Notes: generated by a model not told the origin, from the sequence alone. A stretch of 64,000 bases of DNA from Ryuthela nishihirai (GCA_038380435.1 JAWZYU010000034.1:2586704-2650703); one strand, 5' to 3'; shown: positions 32,301-44,316, counted from the first letter of the stretch. Translations and numbers: made by a program.

Positions 32301-33996
32301 TCAGGAGAAGACATAATTATTCGATGTAACGATTTTGTAAAACAATCGAAGAATAGTAACTATGTTGCAGAAAGCACTGGCCGAGGTGTAATTGCTTCGC
32401 TGCACTTTATACTGTAGATAAATAAAACTGCTATCCATGGGAGTAAGTAAAATTTTCCAATCAGAGAATTGTAAATTGCTAATATTGAGATTACAGAAAA
32501 TAGCAACTTTCAAAACATTTATTTTAGCATTCACGGTTAAAAATAAATGATAGTCAAAGTTTAAAACATATTGCGCAAAAAGGAGGCCACGGGGTCCTTT
32601 TTACCTGGTTTCTCTCTCTCCGTAGGTAAACGGCGATGCTATTTTTGATGAATACCAAACAAGGTGGTTTCATCTAGATTGTCGAAACAATTTTGCAGAC
32701 TTAAGTTATACTACCTTACGTATTTATGTTTAAAGATATTTTGCCACTAGCTTCATTAACCAACGTATTAAAGTTCAACACTCGAAAAATTTTAGGTTTT
32801 GCGTACCGCGTGGTCCATGCCGTTCGCTCGCACCTTCTGCCTCGCTCGGTGGCTACTGCGACGCGCTTGCGCTGACGAAGGGTCACGGTGGTCTTGGGAG
32901 GGTGCAGCCTGCCTTTCAAACGTTTGATGGCAACAGGGGATGCGCCTAATGGAAGTTTGATGCGAAATTCTCTCCCTTCTTACAGTGTGGTTCTCGCACA
33001 GGGAAAAACTTGGTAGAACATAAGATACTCATTGTCGCTAGTAGTTTACTTCCGAGAAGAAAGTGCAAGTTCGAGATATTTAAAACTTCTTTTGAAACTT
33101 ATATGTGCGTGAACTTTCCTTCACAGGGGATGAAAGTAAACTTGGTTAAAAAATAAACACTCCGATAGATAGCGGAAAGAATAAACAGAATTACGGGAAA
33201 CCGCGGTTGCCAACCTAGAGAATGTAGTATTATATGTCATTTCATGTAAAACTTTTCACGTGGTACAGTAGAACCACATTTTGTTCAAGAGAGACATAGC
33301 CTTCGGTGTAGTGTTTATTTCTAAGTAGCAAATTCTTAAAGACATAACAAAATATATTCTGATAATTGACAGCGTGATGTAAGTTTTTTGCAGGCACATG
33401 TACTTGGTTTAAAATAAGTTTCTCATTCGTAACATTTGACAGTTATAAAATAATGATTAAGGTTTTTAAAAATCGATTGTGCTATTGGAAATTTTCACTT
33501 TAAAACGTTGTAAATTTTCCTGTTGTTCGCTAAGCTTTCTTTCTTAATACATTTGGAAAACGTATAACATTGCAAACGGCTTAATATCCTTTTTACACTA
33601 GCCTTAGAAAAGCGTTTCTTCTTCATTGGAATCTCACATAACCATAGAGAACAGTAAATCGTATGTTACATATCTTTTAAGAGCAAAAAATAGGTTTGTT
33701 CTTTCATATTTGTCTCTTACCACATCGACAAAATGTAATTTGAAATGGTAGCAATCAGTTAGTTCACTAAACACAATGCGTATTATCCAAACAGTGTACC
33801 ATAGACCATTCACGAAACCCTCAGCTAGCTAGTAAAGACACACAGTTGAACAGTTAAGTTCATGTCTTTTTACTGAAAGCATGTACAAAAGTGATTCGTA
33901 ACACTTCTGTCTAGTTCACTTGCGACGGGGGGAAATAATCCTTTGCATGTTTACGAATTGCAATACGGAAAAAACATATCTCTCTCCAGTGTTAAG
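29397..33996. other. 4.6-kb spacer with diverged internal duplications
   Basis: No recognised gene. Pairs of diverged direct repeats are visible: TGTAACAGCCC followed by GTGTCTCTGA near 29458 and 29681; AATAATTATAG followed by ACAATGTCCTT near 29552 and 29872; GGAGTCTTTGGGAAA near 30625 and 31126; and TTCATATTTCGC near 30927 and 31785. A GC- and CpG-rich patch at 32800-32950 interrupts AT-rich DNA. Short open frames are not assignable. Confidence 0.6.
31815..32040. repeat. ~80-bp tandem repeat, three units
   Basis: GGGCTAAA followed by ATCTTTCTCAAA occurs at about 31838, 31928 and 32017. The units are separated by AGTATAACTTTG and GAAGACGGAGTGCTTTCTC. Divergence is moderate. Confidence 0.8.
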
Positions 33997-34562
33997 CCAC
34001 CCAGTATAGGAATGACACTCAAGAAAAAATAAGAGCGATAGAATCTGGACCGTTAACCTAGCTTTCAATACTGACATTTTCGCTGATGCTATCACGTTTA
34101 GAGACCACCTGTGGGAACACCATCTCTCCAGCGACAGTGAGAGGGGAAAAACCAATAAATTTCGTAGGGCCCAACCTAGGACGTCGAACTCTTCATCGAC
34201 CCAACTTAGGACGTCACTGGAGGGCAACTTAGCAACAGAAACTTAGCGAAACTTCTCTCAACCTATTTCTATTCTCAGGAGGCAACACGCCAAAGAGTAG
34301 TTGTCACTACTCACAACGTTCATTTACATGCCATGTTCAGTGACTACATATCTATTACAATATTTTTGATAACATTATATCGACATTTTGAATTAGTTTT
34401 TATACTGCAGTATTCCCTTTAAATAGCAAGGCAGTGCATAAGAAAAACATGACTATAAATAGATTTTGATCCGTGAAAGAAATTCATTTATTATATCTTA
34501 TTAATGTAAAAGTGACTAACAAATATCATTGCGGATGTCGAATCTCTTATAATACCGATAGA
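33997..34562 (-). repeat. Large inverted repeat, right arm
   Basis: Reverse complement of 28833-29396, including the last codons of the receptor exon and its AATAAA. Small differences, such as TTAGTCAC against TTAGTCAT and a 2-bp insertion in TATTTATAGTC, show that it is not a perfect recent copy. Confidence 0.92.
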
Positions 34563-36929
34563 GTATAATAATACCGGAAATCTCATTTATGCTACTACTA
34601 TAACAGTAAATCTGAAGTAAAAAAAAGTGATACAAATGTAAGCAAAAACAATTAGTGACCCTGAAGATTACTTTCCTCTGGTTGCGAATTATGTGAAAAA
34701 AAGTGTGGAAAAAAATTCACAGCAGTAAACTGTCAAGATTTGATATCCTTGTGGCCAATGCATTGTAAACGCTGAACCATAATGGAAACGTCGGATTACC
34801 AGCCCCCTTCCCTATATGAGTAATTTGGTTTTGCTTACATTTACATAAGGATGGTCCCACCTGCTTAGAAGCTCACGAGTGACTAGCATGTAGAGTATTT
34901 TTAGAGATAACTTTGAAGTTAATAAACAGGGAAATTTAAAATTCCGATTCTGAGGCATTTCTAATCTGAACACTGTGAAAGTTCTGCAATAATCATGACG
35001 TATTTTGAACTTTTGACAATACTCACACACCAAACACTCGCAAAAGATAAATGTGTTGCATTTTCTATCCATCTAGCATTTTTTCCCTACTCAAATCGGA
35101 ATTTTCTCTAGTAATTTCCATAGTTTCAGAATATTCCCACTTTTGGCTTTTTCCACAAAAATAGATTGGTGTACAAATGTGACAAATGATTAAAAAGACT
35201 ATTAAATATCTTACAAAAGACTGAAATTCTAAACATCATATTTTGCGTCTGTTGAACAGAATATGAGCAGAATATGTATATATATGTAGAATGCTTAAAG
35301 GTGTCTTATGTAGGGATATTATTTTTATCTCAGTCATTACAAATCAGGTTTTTTAGGAAATTACTTATATTTTTCAGTAAACAGCTGAAATTATTAATTA
35401 CATGGTGAATTTTGCTAATTTTCATTTCATTCCGTTTAATGTAGGAGAGCATATTATTTTTTATCTCAGTCATTAAAAATCAGATTTCTTAGGGAATTAT
35501 CTGTATTTTTACACTTGAAATAAGTGGTAAAATCGCTTAATTTCATTGCATTTAGGGAAAAAACATTATTTTCACCTCTGTAATAAAAAAATCTTCTTTT
35601 AGGGAATTAAATGTATTTTTTACTAAACAGTTGAAATAAGTGGTGAAATCGCTTAATTTTCGTTTCAATGCATTTAATGATGGAAAACGTTATTTTCACT
35701 CCTGTAATTAAAAAAACTCATTTTTTAGGGAATTTTCTCTTTTTTTTATTTAAATCACTTAAATTATATGGTGAAATTCTCTTAATTTTAAATGGATTTA
35801 GGAAAAAACATTATTTTTAATTAAATCATCATTGTTTTTTGTCGTGGAAATATTCCAAAGTAAAACAATTATTAACTGAGCAATTCGAATAATGGTATGA
35901 AAATCCAATTTTCTTTACTTACTCATAGGAAATATAAAATTCACCAATACTCCTCTGTATTATATAATGTAGAGAAATTATCCTTTTCTCGTATATCATT
36001 ACTGAAAAGTATTAATGATCAGTAAAATCTGCTTTAAAACACTTGATAATAAATTCCTTCGTCGCCAAATGGCTGATGCAATAATTTCGATTATTTCTCT
36101 GTAAAAATCTACGTAGTGAAAGATTCCGTCTCTGCAAAGTAAAAATTAGAATTTCATCCCGTACTGATAAATTTCTCATAAATACAGCACTCAGCGCATT
36201 TATTGAAGTCCTGGTGCTTTTGAGAGGCGATTGCTTTAAAAAAAAACGTTGATTTCGAGGAGGCTCGATCCGGTAACAAGCCAGCAAGCGAGTTACGATA
36301 ACTTCGAAAGGAAATCATGTGTTTTCATCACTTCTTAATACTTGAGAACGTCTCTACATCGCGAAATTATAAGTAATGTATATTGAATTAAAAAAAAACG
36401 ATTCATTCATTTTCTACATATTTCTTGAATATTTAATGGCAATAATATTCATATAAATGACAACTTTTAAAACTTAAGTGTGATTTAAAAATAAACCACA
36501 GAAACTGCTTCACATAATATCAGAAAAACGTTTTTATGATCAACATTTCTCCGGAAAGTTTAACTTCTTATTTATATTTATTTACGAAACTATATTCTAA
36601 TAATATGACTTTATGTTCATTTTTTTCCGAAATACGCAAATAAGCGGTTTAAAATAATATGGCTGTATTTCCTTCAGTTAGTAACAATGCCGTAATATCG
36701 TAACAAATTAGTTTTCTTTGTCAACAAAGGAAGTTTCGCCTAACAATGGTCGCCAGGGATAACATTGCTGCTTCCAGCTGATCTCCGATTCAATCGATTT
36801 CGATTTTCTGACAAGATATAGGTATGTGCATCATTAGTATGTGATATGAGATATGTTTCGTTAATGCAAAGTCAATTAAAGTGTTATAAAGTGCATAAGA
36901 TATATATGCTTTAGAGAGGGGACATAGTA
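34563..36929. other. AT-rich intergenic with diverged ~120-bp repeats
   Basis: From about 35310 to 35825 four to five loosely similar units carry TTATCTCAGTCATTA-like, TTTTTTAGGGAATT and GTGGTGAAATCGCTTAATTT blocks at roughly 115-125 bp spacing. No gene was found before the kinase start at 36930. The kinase promoter should lie in the last few hundred bases, but I see no clear core elements. Confidence 0.5.
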
Positions 36930-39675
36930 ATGACATTCCGCAGATTGAGGGACTGGTTCAGGTCCCGTTTCTCTCGCAAAAAGAGAGCGAAAGGCGGCAT
37001 TTCATCGTTGTTTTGCTGCATCACAGTTACAAAGGAAGAAGATGGTAATGAACTAACAGAAGATGCTAAACAGAATGCCAAGTTGTGTCGGTCTAAATGC
37101 TTCCTGAGAAAGCGAGCTGTATTTGAGAGGATTGAATGCACATGTCCATGTCCAATAGAGGAAATTAATGAAACCAAAATGAAACAGTTTCCTGATTATC
37201 CAAAAAGACGGGGAAAGATTAGTAGCAGATGTGTTGATGTTAAATACATTGAAAGAAATATGGTATCGCTGTCTCAATTAGGAGCAGGAGGCTTTGGAAG
37301 CGTTTACTTTGTTCGAGATTTAGAACGGGGAATCGATCTGGCAGCAAAAGTAATTTCAGTGAAAACTAGCAGTGATGAGATGGTAAAAAACGAACTTAAA
37401 ATCCTGCGAAGTGTAAAAGAGAATCCTCTTTGTGTCCAGTATGATAATTATGTGAAATACCAAGTTTCTTCAGATGTGCAGAAGCACTTTCTGTTCTTTG
37501 AGCATTTCCAAAGTGTCACCTTAAGGCAATTTCCTACCCTGTATCGTATCAATACAGATGTTATTCATTTAATTTTGGGACAGATGGGAATGGCATTGAA
37601 GTACCTTCACGGTAAAAATATTATTCACAGAGACATCAAAGGCGCTAACGTCTTAATTAATGATCTATGCAAGATAAAAGTTATAGATTTTGGATTGTCT
37701 GCCATTGGTACTTCATTTAAAGGTTATTGTGGCACACCATACTACGTGGCTCCTGAAGTGCAGATTCATCGTGTGGAAAAGAATGCCAAACCATACTCAT
37801 TTGCTGCTGATTACTATTCTTTAGGCATAACTGCATATCAGTTAATATATGGAATTTCACCCTGTAAGTACAAATTAAAACTCCTCGGTCTTAAGGATAA
37901 CGACAGTGCCTGCAGGAAGCTTGCATTTAGAGAAATAGCAGCAGGGCGCAATTAGTTGTATCTAAATCGAGTGACTATCCACTCGATTTAGATACAACTA
38001 GACAAGATCTTGTAAGAAAGCTCCTGTTGAAAGATCCCGAGCAACGACTCGGAGATAAAACCTATTTGTCGCATTCTTTCTTCAAAAGAAAAGTTCTGAA
38101 AAAACTGGTGAGTTCATTGATAACGGTTTTGCTTCTCGTGATTCTTTACGAGTTCATTTCGCAATTGTACTGTTGTAATGCTGTCCATTTATTATTTATT
38201 GCCAGAGTTGGCAACATTAGACACGATGAATATAACGCATGTGATTTTTGTCTTGAACGGCTGGTTTAGTGTAGATCTGATAAATCTGATGTTTGCTATA
38301 CACTCAGTGTTCGTTGAATTATAGCCATTCCTTTCCATGTTATGGCAATGCAAAAGTTTCGATTCACCATAACTTCTAAAACATGTTTAATTTTACCATA
38401 AAAAGCTTAAGTAAATATTTCTCAAGCAGACGTGAAGAATGAAGTCTGTGAGGAAAGCGACACCTCGGCAGAGAAACATCCATGTCTTACCCAGGACTCG
38501 AACCCAGGTCCCTCCGATCAGTAGCCAAGCCCTCTCTAACCATCACTGATGATAAACTGCAGGTCTTAACTACGTCTATCTAAACCTCAATTTTCGTAAT
38601 TATTCATTCAGTATAGAGAGAGTTATGACAGTGTGAATAATTAATATCATCAGTAATGCAATCGTAAGGAACTTATACAAAATTGAAGGAAGATTGAAAA
38701 TATTACATAAACTTTTATAATGTTCACTTTTCTTATTAAAGGATTTAAAATAATGTTTATTTATAAAAGATCTAAACTTTTTTGGTAAATTCTTGTCTCG
38801 CGTTGCTGTTGTTCAATGTTTAAACTTTCGTAACTATTTAAATAATGAATGCATAATTTTGGAAGTCGAGATTTAGTTAAATGTAGTTTTTAAATGCCGC
38901 AATTTACCACGAGGGATATTTTACCATTAAAAGCTTATTTTAGAAGCTATAAAGCATCCAAATTAGATTTCCGTTCCCTTATCATAAAGTTGGGTTGGGC
39001 TGTTTCACCTCTGAGCGGTACTTTTTTTTTTTGCAACAATGGGCTAAATGGCCAGGTCACAAGGTCCCCGAAGGATAAGAGAACGTTGGGGGAGGGGACC
39101 CACTGAATTGCTATTAGGACAGATTCCCGTCAAGGCCATTTAGCGTGGTCTTTAAAATGCACAGGGTATGGCTCCCCCAGCCGAGGACAGCGGCCTTTAC
39201 AAGCCCATCGGTGTCCCTTACTGACCGTGGGCAGTGCGGAGGGGGTTGCGGAGATTAATCTGAACACTGGTTCAGTTGGGACACGAACATGGAAACTGCA
39301 GATTACGAACCTTAACATGAAGTGCAGTGATCATAATTTAATGAACACTGAGTGTGTTTCGATTATCTATATTCAGATTTAATATTACAATTTCTCTCTC
39401 TTTTTTTTAGATTTTACAGTTTCAAGAGGGAAGCGTTCAATTCTTTTTACCTTATGCATCAGAATTTTGCAGACTATTTTTATACCATGGTACTCTTTTT
39501 TTTATTTTCTGCTATGATTCAATACTTTGATCTTTTACAGTTGAAATCTGGATTGAAAGTGAAGAAAAAGTATCCACTGATAGATCCTGGGAATCGATCC
39601 AACATCCCAGTGGTAGAGGGTGAAGACAAGCTTCCTAATGCCGTCCCCTCTCTTGCCAACGAAAGGTTGATGTAA
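36930..39675 (+). CDS. Ser/Thr protein kinase, two exons, fold-back break
   Basis: A eukaryotic protein kinase that phosphorylates Ser/Thr with ATP. The basic and Cys-rich N-terminus covers residues 1-110. The domain shows a glycine loop GAGGFGSV (118-125), Lys140 in LAAKV, Glu155, HRDIKGAN (233-240), DFG (253-255) and VAPEV (APE-like, 273-277), so all catalytic residues are intact. At 37953 a 20-bp insertion, part of a 21-bp inverted repeat, shifts the frame and gives a stop at 37953-37955. The C-lobe resumes in another frame at about 37974 (DYPLDLDTTRQDL, then LLLKDPEQRLG, an AGC-like end). The first exon ends at 38106 before GTGAGT. The second starts at 39541 after TTTTACAG, in phase, and stops at 39675. 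The intron holds two SINEs. The specific kinase family is not identified. Confidence 0.82.
37953..38000. repeat. 21-bp perfect inverted repeat in kinase exon
   Basis: Left arm 37953-37973 (TAGTTGTATCTAAATCGAGTG) and right arm 37980-38000 are exact reverse complements with a 6-base loop, ACTATC. The right arm fits the kinase reading frame and the left arm does not, so the left arm appears to be the added copy. Confidence 0.93.
38440..38560 (-). mobile_element. SINE-C copy in kinase intron
   Basis: Minus-strand tRNA-like head with box B GGGTTCGAGTCC, then CATGGATGTTTCTCTGCCGA and GTGTCGCTTTCC. The latter matches the non-tRNA part of the 80-bp satellite, supporting a common origin. Confidence 0.7.
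38990..39316 (-). mobile_element. SINE-A copy in kinase intron, diverged
   Basis: Reverse SINE-A from TTGGGTTGGGCTGTTTCACC to the head (GACACGAACATGGAAACTG). Small deletions remove the GTGCGGGAGAGCC-type core segment. Confidence 0.85.
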
Positions 39676-41299
39676 AGAAAGGTAATGATTCGGGAACTTT
39701 GATTTCTTGCTGAAAAACAAATTATTTCATTTTAGCATTTGCTAAGGTGGTTTCATAGTTTTCCTCATTTGTATTACTAATGTCAATAGGCAGAGATGAT
39801 TAACGTATTTGGCTGGAAGGCATAAAATCATTGGTAAAAATTGTATTTAAATTGAATAAGAGAAAATTGTAAAGAGCTTTTGTATCCTCAAACCAAGAAA
39901 TTGTCTTAAAAATCTGATAACCAGACAGATGCCCTATAAAGAACCTCAAGAGAAAATTGTTGCATGGTCTTCAACGACAGAATGGGGAAATTAATATTCT
40001 GGATGTTGTAATTCAACAAAAATATTTCACATTGAAAGCATTTGATTAATTTAGAATTTCGCCTGTCTGTATGTGGCAATTCATTTCATTAGTTTTAATG
40101 AAATAATTTATTTCAGCATTTTATTTCAATTAAACCATTTTTTTATCAATATTGTTATTATTAAACATAATGGATACATTACTTTTTTAAAAACTATTCT
40201 ACAAATAAGCTTTCAGATCCAGCATAATGACTAACGAAAATTCTGTTTTTTAAATATTTTCACTGGAATAACTCTCCGAAATATTTCAAAGGCTAGCTAT
40301 AAATTGATATATTTGCTTTAACGTATCTAAAAATAAGAACAATTAATCCAGGTTCTCTGAAAAATTCGTTCAGTTGGGAACACTGATTGAATTGCCCTAA
40401 TACTAAAGAGTAAGTTTATGTAGAGTGTTGAAAATTTGGTATTTTATTCTCTTTATCAAAAGATTTAAAGTGATCGAATTTCAGCAAAAGTGTTGAATTC
40501 TCTTGTGATATCTTTATCAGAGTATGATTTGGAGAGTCACCGTAGTAGGAACAGAGCGCTAAAAAAAATTAATAACCCTCCCTGACCTGTGGACAAAATT
40601 CCTGACTTTTCTCCATTAAAGAATCAAAAAATTTAAATGAATCGGAATATTTTATAAGTTCGCCGAGTGGTCATAATAGTTCAAATAGCCAGATTTCGTA
40701 ATTTTGCGATGAAAATCAAGTGTTTACAATTTGAGGCTGAGGAAAGAGCTCAACAAGTTCAAAAAGTTTTTTAAAGACCATCAGGATAGTATCCTTTCGC
40801 AGTGCTCAGGATAGTACCAGTGATAATTCCATCTATCGCATTGGAACTCCAGAAATAAGAAAAATTGTCGAGGGGGTGTCTAAGATTTTACGACAGAACC
40901 CATAGTTAGTGTTTTTACTAACTTTCGTTTTGTATCTACCTTTTCTATTTTTTATTGCTTTATTGGATAAGGATTTCATGCACAATGCATTTAATAACAA
41001 GTTATATCCAAGCTTTATATTTCGCCCTACTTCTTGCCTAGTTACAAGTTTACGTTTTGTAAGTTTAGCAATATATTATCCTTATACGAATAAGCAAAAC
41101 GTCCTTCCGATGTTCTAACGGACTCTTCTCTCTGTCTTTCAGGTTCTATGCGTCGCAAAAACCAACAGACGAGCATAGAGTGGTGGGTGGTGGGGCCTCT
41201 CAAAATCCAACCTCAACTTCCACGCAGTGAGAGGCGGGCAACATCAAGGGCTGATAATTTCTCCTTCTTACTTAAAGTATCGAAACTACGACCTTATTT
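39676..41299. other. Downstream of kinase, no gene recognised
   Basis: AT-rich. Short frames such as 40909-41118 are hydrophobic but have no domain. No clear AATAAA immediately follows the kinase stop. Confidence 0.45.
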
Positions 41300-41313
41300 C
41301 TTTTACTCTTTCT

Positions 41314-41698
41314 GGGGCGGGGGTGGCTCAGTCGGTTGCGCGCCAGGCTCGTAATCTGTAGTTCCCAGGTTCGAGTCCCAGCTGGGTCAGCGTTGAGATT
41401 TATCTCCGCTAAATTCCCCGCCCTGCCCACGGTCAGTAGGGGACACCGATGGGCTTGGAAAGGCCGCCGTCCGTCGGATGGGACGTTAAGCCGTGGCCCC
41501 GTGTGCGGGAGAACCATATCCTGTGCACGTTAAAGAACACGCTGGATGGCCTTGACGGGAGGCTACCATCTGTCTCCCAACAGCTGTTCCAGTGGGTCCC
41601 CTCCCCCAACCTTCTCTGAGCCTTCGGGGTCCATGTGACCTGGCCATTTAGCCCATGGTGTGCAAAAAAGTGCCGCTCAGAGGTAAAACAACCCAACC
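41314..41698 (+). mobile_element. SINE-A copy with 11-bp TSD
   Basis: Complete, close to consensus: GGTGGCTCAGTCGGTTGCGC, GGTTCGAGTCC, full core and tail. Direct repeat CTTTTACTCTT at 41300-41310 and 41699-41709. Confidence 0.92.
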
Positions 41699-42099
41699 CT
41701 TTTACTCTTATGTTCCCTCCAACAGAGCTAAAATCACTTAATCATCAATCGAGAAATTATCAGCTCTTGATGGCTAATGAGGCTCTGGTGAAAATACACT
41801 TAAATCCAAATCACACCACTAATTAGAAAGTACAATTACACAACAAATCATAGCACCTTCTGTAAAATACAGCTATACAAGAAAAAACACTTATTGTAAA
41901 ATATAACTACCCAACAAAATTAGAACATGCATTTGAAAAAATATGGGTATGCCAAACAAACCTCACAAGAATTACTGGAAAGTACAACTAAGTAGCTGAA
42001 TTACAAAACTGAATGGAAAACACCATTATACTTTGGCCAGCTGGGCCAGAGGTGAGATTTAGGCCCACCCTCCGCTACCACCACCATCACAACCGTGCC

Positions 42100-42232
42100 T
42101 GAAAATACGCAACCATGAGTATGGGAAGGTTGCCATCCGTCGGATGGGGCATCAACCCGTTGCCCCGTGTGTGGGAGAACCATCGCCTGTGCATTTTAAT
42201 GAACACGCTGAATGGCTTTGACGGTAGGCTTC
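42100..42232 (+). mobile_element. SINE-A core relic
   Basis: Diverged core: GGTTGCCATCCGTCGGATGG, CCCCGTGTGTGGGAG and AACACGCTGAATGGC. Head and tail are not recognisable. Confidence 0.65.
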
Positions 42233-42379
42233 TAACAGCTGTGACGGTATGTCTACTGACGCTGTCAACCGTTCCACAACAAATTCATAACACTGTTTTC
42301 GAAATTACCTATTACAACCTATTTACAACACTTGTTTCAAAAAAAGGGCTAGAGTCGTTTCGTGCAAGGAGATCTTAGC

Positions 42380-43000
42380 AATGTTTGAAACCAGTGGCCC
42401 CAAAAGGTTAACAGACATTGTCACAGCTGATGAAGCGTGCTTTTATTACTATACGGCTCCCAGAAAGATAATTATGTTTGGGTTGCGGATGATGAACCTC
42501 GTCCCCAAATTCTGCGACGAGACTTTCGCTCAAGGAAGAGGATGTTAACAATTGTTTTCAATTCCCAATGAGTGGTAGCAGTGGACATCTTACCTGAAAA
42601 AATGACTCTAAATGGCCAATACCGCACCAACATTGCTTTGCTCGAAATGGCTAAGGAGATAAAAAGAGCAGTTTCAAACAAAAGGCTTGTCAAGGGTTCT
42701 CCATCCTCATGGCAATGCTCACAAAACCCTGCAAGTTATGGCCTATCGGGATCAGGAAAAAATCTTGCAAAATGCGATTTTTTTGTTGTTTCGAAAAAAT
42801 TAAAAAGAGGAGCCTGATTGATGGGAAGCCTTTTCCAAGGGTGCAAGATCTTGCGAAATGCGTTCAGAGTAGCGGGGTATTCCCCAACAGGACAGGAACA
42901 AAGCTTTCCAGAAATGAAGCAGATGTCTGAAAGTTGCATAGATGCTGGGAGTATTTTAAAGGGGAATAAAAGTGTTGTTGTGGTAAGTGCAATGGTTATT
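42380..43000 (+). pseudogene. Mariner transposase relic
   Basis: Broken plus-strand frames carry IVTADEACFYYYTAPRK, corresponding to the mariner block with the second catalytic Asp. VWVADDEPRPQILRRDFRSR, KMTLNGQYRTN and a C-terminal FPRVQDLAKCVQSSGVF follow, then MSESCIDAG. Frames change near 42480, 42570, 42720 and 42830. The HDNAxPH-type third motif is degraded to HGNAHK in one frame. The overall layout recalls the mariner-related part of SETMAR-like proteins (from memory). I did not find terminal inverted repeats. Confidence 0.72.
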
Positions 43001-43230
43001 GTTCTGCAGATGCATGTCAAGAACTTTTTGAACTCCCTCGCACAAACAAGGCAGCGGCTGAACATCCAATGCAAAAGATGGACGATCATGCAAACCCACT
43101 AGTCTTAAGTTCCTCCCCGAGGGGCAAAAAGGAGTTTAGTGGAGAAAATCTCAACACAGAGTTAGATAAGAACCTGTTAACATCAGATTACGAGATTGCT
43201 GTGCTATTCACTGAAAAAATTCTCATCCTG

Positions 43231-43428
43231 AAAAAAAGTTATCTCGTAATTAAAGGTTGGGTTGTTTTACCTCTGAGCAACATTTTTTGCACACAATGGG
43301 CTAAATGGCCATGTCACAAGGACCCAGGTAAAATTGGAGGAAGGAGACCCACTGGACAGCTGGTAGCATCCCGTCAGTGCCATCCAGCAGGTTCTTTAAA
43401 GTACACAGGGTATGGCTCTCCCGCACAC
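43231..43428 (+). repeat. 198-bp perfect inverted repeat, left arm
   Basis: Exact reverse complement of 43800-43997 as read base by base. It contains ~24 bp of non-SINE sequence (GTTATCTCGTAATTAAA) plus the 3' half of a SINE-A. The arm ends within CCGCACAC. Confidence 0.95.
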
Positions 43429-43445
43429 AGGGTATGGCTCTCTCC
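43254..43445 (-). mobile_element. SINE-A 3' half (inverted pair, left)
   Basis: Reverse SINE-A tail and core up to CTCTCCCGCACAC. The string CACAGGGTATGGCTCTC is then doubled in tandem before unrelated sequence. Confidence 0.85.
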
Positions 43446-43671
43446 GCATCCTGAAAAATTCATCCATAGGATCATTATCGCACAGCTTAGTAGGAGCATT
43501 TTTACTCTTTCATAAAGAAACTTTAAGAGATGGAATTTACTTTCACACTTATTTGAGAACCTGATTAAAAACCAAAGCTAATCTAACATAACAAAACCAT
43601 TAAAATGAAAAGTTAGGATATATTTCTCGAAAAATATATTCCATTTGTCCTCTGTTGCCATTTCTCGTAGG

Positions 43672-43974
43672 GGCAGGGATGGCTCAGTTGCTTGTATGCC
43701 ACTCGTAATCTGTAGTTGCCAGGTTCGAGTCTCAGCTGGGCCAGTGTTGATTTATTTCTGCAAAACTCGCCGTCGTATGGGACGTTAAGCCGTGGCCCCG
43801 TGTGCGGGAGAGCCATACCCTGTGTACTTTAAAGAACCTGCTGGATGGCACTGACGGGATGCTACCAGCTGTCCAGTGGGTCTCCTTCCTCCAATTTTAC
43901 CTGGGTCCTTGTGACATGGCCATTTAGCCCATTGTGTGCAAAAAATGTTGCTCAGAGGTAAAACAACCCAACCT
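43672..43974 (+). mobile_element. SINE-A copy (inverted pair, right)
   Basis: Forward SINE-A with head GGGGCAGGGATGGCTCAGTT, box B GGTTCGAGTCT, a shortened middle and the tail CAACCCAACC. Its 3' part and flank are the right arm of the perfect inverted repeat. Confidence 0.88.
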
Positions 43975-43997
43975 TTAATTACGAGATAACTTTTTTT
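43800..43997 (-). repeat. 198-bp perfect inverted repeat, right arm
   Basis: Pairs with 43231-43428; 371 bp lie between the arms. Beyond 43800 towards the loop the two sides stop matching at once (CACACG against CACACA). Confidence 0.95.
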
Positions 43998-44019
43998 AAT
44001 AACTTTTTTTTCCTATTTT

Positions 44020-44175
44020 TTTTTTCATTTGCACACACATAGGACAGAGAAGGGGCTTACAAGCTACGCCTAGCTGTTACAGGCCTTCTGATAGAAGGAC
44101 ATGCTCCCCGAAGACCTTGCTGACCACTGCCTCAGCTAGAGCTAACACAGTACACAAAGTCTCCCTAAGCATTAT
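44020..44175 (-). mobile_element. SINE-B copy
   Basis: In reverse: GACCACTGCCTCAGCTAGAG, then TAGAGCTAACACAGTACACA. It matches the copy at 3395-3595 and lacks a clear box A. Confidence 0.65.
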
Positions 44176-44248
44176 GCCAATTAAAGTTTGAACTGACCAG
44201 CCGAGTGAAAAGCAGAAGAGGGCATCAGACTGCCTTGTCCAGTGAGAC

Positions 44249-44316
44249 TCTGAAGCTCACTGGACGTTTGTTTCTATTCGACTCTGAAGCTCACTGGACG
44301 TTTGTTTCTATTCGAC
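44249..44316. repeat. 34-bp direct duplication
   Basis: GACTCTGAAGCTCACTGGAC followed by GTTTGTTTCTATTC occurs twice in a row. A G run of about 19 bases follows later, at 44500-44518. Confidence 0.88.

Noticed and set aside
37953..38000. A tiny intron in the kinase (GTATCT to TTTAG)
   Set aside because: It would be only about 36 bp, and removing it does not restore the observed downstream frame as neatly as removing the 20-bp fold-back copy.
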